Part shown: positions 59,951-64,000 of the stretch, piece by piece
Layout: each line of letters starts with the position of its first letter
How positions within the stretch are numbered: position 1 is the stretch's first letter
DNA from: JBBEAM01 sp942491105
GTDB taxonomy: Bacteria > Pseudomonadota > Alphaproteobacteria > Kiloniellales > DSM-21159
Assembly (NCBI GenBank): GCA_942491105.1
Contig: CALNZX010000008.1
Coordinates: 1 to 64,000 of the forward strand
Length of the DNA: 64,000 bases
Reading direction: 5' to 3'
Notes under the pieces: generated by a model
The model's database searches: none
What the model was told of the DNA's origin: nothing
What the model saw: only the letters and a program-made list of their open reading frames with translations
Made by a program: the position numbers and the translations under genes

Positions 59951-60718
59951 CTATTGGATAAGGGTCACGACCGCATCAACGGTCAGGTTGTGGCGCGAGG
60001 CGGCGTCCCCCTCCCGAACGAAGAGTTCGAGTTTCCCGTCGCTTCCGATCAACGCCCCCTGTTCCCCCACGGCACGGTCGGCGTAGGTTCCAACGAGGGG
60101 GAAGGTGGTATCGCCGTAGCTGACGGTCGGATGACGCTTTGTGGCGACGGTATCCCGGTCGATATTGGTCAAGGCGTTGCCGAACCGGTCGATACGGGTC
60201 ACCCTCCCTTCGATCTTCCCCGGGGTGATCGTCACCGGAGCGTCGGTGAGTCTCACCGGAGCGTCTATCGTCGGGCCGACCTGCTCGAACGGAAAGCCGA
60301 TGGCCAATCGCGCCGCAGCGGGAGCGAAAAGGTCGCGCCCATGAAAGGTGGTCGAAACTTCTTTAAGCGGCAGGTCGGGATGAACGATCTCCCTGACCGT
60401 CGCCCTCCCCTTTTCGAGAAGTGGCGTTATCAGGCCGTTGTCCGGCCCGACGAAGGTGAAGCCATCGAATTGGGCGACGATGGCCCGACGGGCCGAACCC
60501 ACTCCCGGATCGACGACGGCGACGTGGATCGTCCCCGAGGGAAAATAGCCGATCCCTTCGGCCAGTATCAGACTCCCCTCCCGAACGCCTTGCGCCGGGA
60601 TCTGATGGCTGATATCGACGATGGTGACTGTCGGAGCGATACCGAGTATCACCCCTTTCATCATGGCGACGTAGGGGTCGGCGAGGCCGAAATCGGTGGT
60701 CAGGGTAATGACGGTCAC
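59951..60718 (-). CDS. SAM hydroxide adenosyltransferase (DUF62 family)
   Basis: 255 residues. Opening ITLTTDFGLADPYVAMMKGV, then HVAVVDPGVGSARRAI, FVGPDNGLITPLL and FHGRDLFAPAAARLA, are the family's conserved blocks. These enzymes split SAM into adenosine and methionine using water. GTG start overlaps the mtaB stop by four bases. Confidence 0.9.
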   Translation of the reverse strand: MTVITLTTDFGLADPYVAMMKGVILGIAPTVTIVDISHQIPAQGVREGSLILAEGIGYFPSGTIHVAVVDPGVGSARRAIVAQFDGFTFVGPDNGLITPLLEKGRATVREIVHPDLPLKEVSTTFHGRDLFAPAAARLAIGFPFEQVGPTIDAPVRLTDAPVTITPGKIEGRVTRIDRFGNALTNIDRDTVATKRHPTVSYGDTTFPLVGTYADRAVGEQGALIGSDGKLELFVREGDAASRHNLTVDAVVTLIQ

Positions 60719-62028
60719 GGGAGGGCTTCTCCTCTTAATCGTCCCTCCCCTGCGGCGACGATCCGCACCGGGACAATCTCCCCTTTCAGACTATCGTCGC
60801 CGACGATGGCGACCGGGAGATAGGTAGGGGTGAAACCGCGCAACATCCCTTCTCGATCGCGCCGAGTCTCAATCAGAATCGGCGTGACCGCGCCGATGGC
60901 CGCTTCGCGGGCGGCTCTGTTCTTAATGGCGGCGACGCCTTTCAAGAGGCCGGTCCGTCGTTTTCCCTCTTCTTTCGGAATCATACGGTCGCGCATCTCC
61001 CACCCTTCCGTCCCTTCCCTCGGAGAGAACGTAAAGACGTGCAGGGTGGTGAAGGGAAGGCTTTCGACGAACTGTCGGGTCGTCTCGAACTCTTGGTCAC
61101 TCTCGCCGGGGAAGGAGGTCAGGACGTCGGCGCCAAGTCCGATGCCGGGGACGGCGGCGACGAGCCGGTCGATGAGTCGGGCGTAGTCGTCGGTGGTGTA
61201 GGGGCGTCGCATTCGCTTTAAAGTGGCGTCGCACCCGCTCTGCAACGGGATATGCAAAAAGGGCATCAGCCGTTCTTCTGCGGCCATCAACTCTATGAGG
61301 TTCGGTTCGATGGTGTTCGGGTTGATCGACGAAAAGCGGATGCGAGGTATCTTCGTTTCGCGGACGATCCGCTCCACCAATCGGGCGAAGCTTGTCCCCC
61401 CCCCTTTGCCGTAGTCGCCAAGGTTGATCCCGGCCAAGACCAGCTCTTTGACCCCGGCGCTCGCCATCCGCCCCGCCTGCGCCACCACTTCATCGGGGGC
61501 GGCGTATCGATTCTTCCCACGGGCGAGCCGAACGACGCAAAAGGAACAGATCTCGTCGCATCCCGACTGGATGTTGAGATAGGCGTTGGTCCGTCCTTCG
61601 AGCCGTTCCACCCCCCGGACCGACAACGTCGTCCCGGCGTCACCTCCCACGGCGACCAGCGGCGCAGACCGGGCCGGGTCGAGATAGGTCACCTGTCGGG
61701 CGACGTCGAATTTTTCGGCGTTGCCGAGGATCAGGTCGACCTCCCCCATGGCTGCCACTTCGGCAGGATTGGTTTCGGCGTAACATCCGGCCACCACGAC
61801 GAGCGCTTTGGGGTGTCGCTCTTTTACTTTGCGGATGGCCGACCGGCATTGGTAATCGCTCCGGTCGGTGACGGTACAGGTATTGATCACCACCAGGTCG
61901 GGCGATTCGTCGCCGGCAGCCCGAACGTAGCCGGCCTTCCCCAGCTCGAAATCGATTTCGGCGGTCTCGTAACGGTTGTAGCGGCACCCTAAAGTCTCGA
62001 CCGCGAACCGCCCTCTCGGGCCGGTCAC
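60715..62028 (-). CDS. mtaB: tRNA t6A37 methylthiotransferase MtaB
   Basis: 437 residues. N-terminal UPF0004 domain (VETLGCRYNRYETAEI, INTCTVTDRSDYQCR, VVAGCYAETNP), radical SAM CxxxCxxC (CDEICSFCVVRLARG), and a C-terminal TRAM-like region. It adds a methylthio group to t6A37 of ANN-decoding tRNAs. GTG start overlaps the YkgJ-type gene's stop, and its stop overlaps the next gene, so three genes form a tight operon. Confidence 0.92.
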   Translation of the reverse strand: MTGPRGRFAVETLGCRYNRYETAEIDFELGKAGYVRAAGDESPDLVVINTCTVTDRSDYQCRSAIRKVKERHPKALVVVAGCYAETNPAEVAAMGEVDLILGNAEKFDVARQVTYLDPARSAPLVAVGGDAGTTLSVRGVERLEGRTNAYLNIQSGCDEICSFCVVRLARGKNRYAAPDEVVAQAGRMASAGVKELVLAGINLGDYGKGGGTSFARLVERIVRETKIPRIRFSSINPNTIEPNLIELMAAEERLMPFLHIPLQSGCDATLKRMRRPYTTDDYARLIDRLVAAVPGIGLGADVLTSFPGESDQEFETTRQFVESLPFTTLHVFTFSPREGTEGWEMRDRMIPKEEGKRRTGLLKGVAAIKNRAAREAAIGAVTPILIETRRDREGMLRGFTPTYLPVAIVGDDSLKGEIVPVRIVAAGEGRLRGEALP

Positions 62029-62618
62029 GTCGTCACCTGATCGGGATCGACGGCGTCGAAGGAGTCGGCTCTTTGGCTCTTTATGTAGCGAAAGAGATCG
62101 TCGGCGAAGAGGGCGCCCCCCATCTCTTCGACCACTTTATCGAAAAGGGAGAGAAGGTTCTCCTCCCACCCCAGATCGGTGGGGAACATCTCCTGATCTT
62201 CTCCTTTGTCGTACCGCTCGAACTGGGTCATCGGCCAACAGAAAAAGTCGGCGCAGACATCGGCCCGCTGGTCCCAACGGGAACAGGCGAAAAGACCGTC
62301 TTGTTTCTCCAAAAAGAGGCAACGCCCCCCGTGGCGCTTCGTCTCCAACGTATAGGTGGGGGCGGCGGTATCCGGGTCGGCGAGCATTATGGCGGTGAAT
62401 CGTTCTTTGGAGATCGACAGCCGGAGCCGTTCGTAGAAGCGGTCGAAATCGTCGGCGGTGATCGGGATGAGCGACGAGTGGCAACAGCCGCCGCAGGTCA
62501 TGCAGACCACCGACCGCCACCAGAGACGGAGCATCTCCTTGTCGGCTCCTCCGGGTCGCTCGGCCCGGTAACGTTGGGCCAGTCGGGGGGGGACTTTGGC
62601 CAAGAGATCGTCGTTCAT
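62025..62618 (-). CDS. YkgJ family cysteine cluster protein
   Basis: 197 residues. The cluster CMTCGGCC (CxxCxxCC) with later cysteines (CLFLE, FACSRWDQRADVC, FFCW) is the YkgJ/PF03692 metal-binding pattern, probably binding Zn or an Fe-S cluster. Function is not established. First gene in the mtaB operon. Confidence 0.85.
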   Translation of the reverse strand: MNDDLLAKVPPRLAQRYRAERPGGADKEMLRLWWRSVVCMTCGGCCHSSLIPITADDFDRFYERLRLSISKERFTAIMLADPDTAAPTYTLETKRHGGRCLFLEKQDGLFACSRWDQRADVCADFFCWPMTQFERYDKGEDQEMFPTDLGWEENLLSLFDKVVEEMGGALFADDLFRYIKSQRADSFDAVDPDQVTT

Positions 62619-62711
62619 AACCGCTCAGTTTGCCTTGTCGATTTTACGATTGTCAACCGACCGCCGTGACGTCACAATAACCCATCCTCTAATCATACCT
62701 TCTCGGAGCCG

Positions 62712-63389
62712 ATGAGCCGTCAATCTTCTGCAAAGGGCGCCCCACGCGACCCTTACGCCGGACGTCGGACCCGGATGATCGACGAACTGAAAACGCGCGG
62801 CATCAAAGACCCACGGGTCTTGTCGGTAATGAGCGCTCTTCCCCGCCATCGGTTCGTCGAATCGGCTCTCGCTGATCGGGCCTACGAATTCGCCACCCCC
62901 CCCATTGGTCACGGCCAAACCTTGTCGAGCCCCTATACGGTGGCGTTGATGTCGCAGATGGCCGAACTGACCGGCGCCGAAACGGCCCTTGAGATCGGTA
63001 CCGGATCGGGTTATCAGGGGGCGGTCCTCTCGAAACTGGTCGATCGACTGGTGACCGTGGAGCGGATCAACGCCCTCTCGAACCGGGCGCGGAAGATTTT
63101 TAACGATCTGGGACTCTCGAATGTCGTCTGCATCGTCGGCGACGGAACGGTGGGGGTAGAGCGATACGCCCCGTTCGACGTGATCCTGGTGACCGCAAGC
63201 GGCCCCGAGATTCCGAAGCCGCTCGCTTTGCAACTGGCCGAAGGGGGGCGGATGGTGACGCCGGTGAAAGAGCCGAGCGGCGAAGAACGGTTCCATCTGG
63301 TACGACGGGTCGACGGGAAGTTCAAGGTGACGCGGGGGGAACTTTGTGCGTTCGTCCCGCTGGTGGGACGACACGGTTTCTCCCGTTAG
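62712..63389 (+). CDS. pcm: protein-L-isoaspartate O-methyltransferase
   Basis: 225 residues. The Pcm pattern: PRHRFVESALADRAYEF, GHGQTLSSPYTVALM, and SAM-binding ALEIGTGSGYQGAVLS, then VTVERINAL. It methylates damaged isoaspartyl residues so they can revert. The stop overlaps that of the convergent chemoreceptor gene by four bases (TTAG). Confidence 0.94.
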   Translation: MSRQSSAKGAPRDPYAGRRTRMIDELKTRGIKDPRVLSVMSALPRHRFVESALADRAYEFATPPIGHGQTLSSPYTVALMSQMAELTGAETALEIGTGSGYQGAVLSKLVDRLVTVERINALSNRARKIFNDLGLSNVVCIVGDGTVGVERYAPFDVILVTASGPEIPKPLALQLAEGGRMVTPVKEPSGEERFHLVRRVDGKFKVTRGELCAFVPLVGRHGFSR

Positions 63390-64000
63390 CCTCGCCCCCC
63401 CAGTTGGCGTCGGGTCGATTGGGCGTAGGCGCCATACTTGGCGTCGGTCCGCTGGATATGCCCCATCAGCCAGTCCCGCAAGAAGATCAGCAGATCGACC
63501 AACGGGTCGGCGCCCCCTTCGTGATGACATCGTTCGTGGAGCTCGTTCACCTCTTTAAGAAGCTCGTGGTGGGCCGCTTTGTGGGTGTCGATGCCGGGGA
63601 AGGTGATGGAGGCCATGAATCGCTCTTCGTCTTCCAGATGTTTCGCGGCGTAGCCGATGAACTCTTCGACCTCATCCTCCAACCGTTCGTAGATCTCGCC
63701 TTTGGCGACCCGTTTGCCGATATGGTTGATGTAGTCGAATAGCTTTTGGTGCTGCTTGTCCATCTCTGGAACGCCGACGGCGTAGATATCGGGGTTCCAT
63801 GAGCAGACGGTGTCGCTCCCCTCTTCCATCAACCGCATGGCTACCATACGACTGTTCTGGGCGCCATAGGCGAGGCGGAACAGCGTCCGGGTGACGCCGC
63901 CAAGCCCGTGAGCCTGCTCCTTCAGGTCGTGCGACAGGTCCATGGTCTCCGCCGAGGTCTCGGCGTTTGATTGGATGCCTCGGTTGAGCTGTTCGACGGC
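63386..64000 (-). CDS. methyl-accepting chemotaxis protein with C-terminal bacteriohemerythrin (partial)
   Basis: 205 codons visible; the N-terminus lies beyond the window. The visible start (AVEQLNRGIQSNAETSAETM, continuing in frame from 64000) is the end of a chemoreceptor signalling hairpin. The C-terminus is a complete hemerythrin with its diiron ligands: VGVPEMDKQHQKLFDYIN, YAAKHLEDEERFM, DTHKAAHHELL and LMGHIQRTDAKYG. The fusion resembles DcrH-type oxygen-sensing receptors. Oxygen binding there could steer aerotaxis, by family precedent. Confidence 0.85.
   Translation of the reverse strand, partial: AVEQLNRGIQSNAETSAETMDLSHDLKEQAHGLGGVTRTLFRLAYGAQNSRMVAMRLMEEGSDTVCSWNPDIYAVGVPEMDKQHQKLFDYINHIGKRVAKGEIYERLEDEVEEFIGYAAKHLEDEERFMASITFPGIDTHKAAHHELLKEVNELHERCHHEGGADPLVDLLIFLRDWLMGHIQRTDAKYGAYAQSTRRQLGGRG

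Overview
The window looks like a GC-rich, diderm Gram-negative bacterium. It carries lipid A genes (lpxD, fabZ, lpxA, lpxI), BamA and Skp, Lol lipoprotein export and LPS-type glycosyltransferases. Gene order (lolC/lolD - bamA - skp - lpxD - fabZ - lpxA - Gfo/Idh oxidoreductase - lpxI), the SPOUT-type RNA methyltransferase between trmD and rplS, and F0 genes a and c apart from the rest of the ATP synthase resemble Deltaproteobacteria-like lineages. There is no rRNA, so I do not assign a taxon. I see no prophage, transposase or CRISPR array; almost everything is housekeeping.

Layout. 1-5.1 kb: a decayed PAS sensor gene, then a sugar/LPS cluster (GT9, CDP-sugar-type epimerase, CgeB-like transferase, cytidylate kinase-like protein). 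5.3-8.2 kb: tRNA-Gly(CCC), trpB-trpA-tauE. 8.2-10.1 kb: agmatine deiminase and N-carbamoylputrescine amidase. 10.2-16.3 kb: M48 protease, a coiled-coil protein, and a two-component set (large hybrid kinase, LuxR-type regulator, kinase-like protein without an ATPase domain). 16.4-21.3 kb: bioB, polyprenyl synthase, atpZ-atpI-atpB-atpE, a lone nuoE. 21.4-25.8 kb: ffh-rpsP-khpA-rimM-trmD-RNA methyltransferase-rplS. 25.9-33.2 kb: AsmA-like giant, PmtA-like methyltransferase, DUF3108 protein, nadE, pyruvoyl arginine decarboxylase. 33.2-37.0 kb: structured leader, three related secreted lipoproteins with c-type heme motifs, and a convergent dsbD. 37.0-42.7 kb: apt, polysaccharide deacetylase-like protein, ctpA, split transketolase, a Fis-type regulator. 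42.7-56.4 kb: outer-membrane biogenesis block. 56.4-64 kb: Fur regulator, DHH phosphoesterase, purE, glcD, SAM hydrolase-like protein, mtaB, YkgJ-type protein, pcm and a truncated chemoreceptor with a hemerythrin tail.

How genes work together. Arginine to putrescine is complete: decarboxylase (32.7 kb), agmatine deiminase and amidase (8-10 kb). The 42.7-56.4 kb block makes and exports outer-membrane lipid and protein. DsbD could supply reductant needed to keep CxxCH thiols ready for heme attachment in the adjoining lipoproteins.

Most interesting: the heme-motif lipoprotein cluster with its structured leader, and two copies of a small inverted-repeat element, each inserted at the TA of a stop codon. 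A caution: ctpA, the Gfo/Idh gene, lpxA and bamA each need one frame correction to read as full length. As lpxA and bamA are normally essential, these look like sequence errors rather than true pseudogenes.
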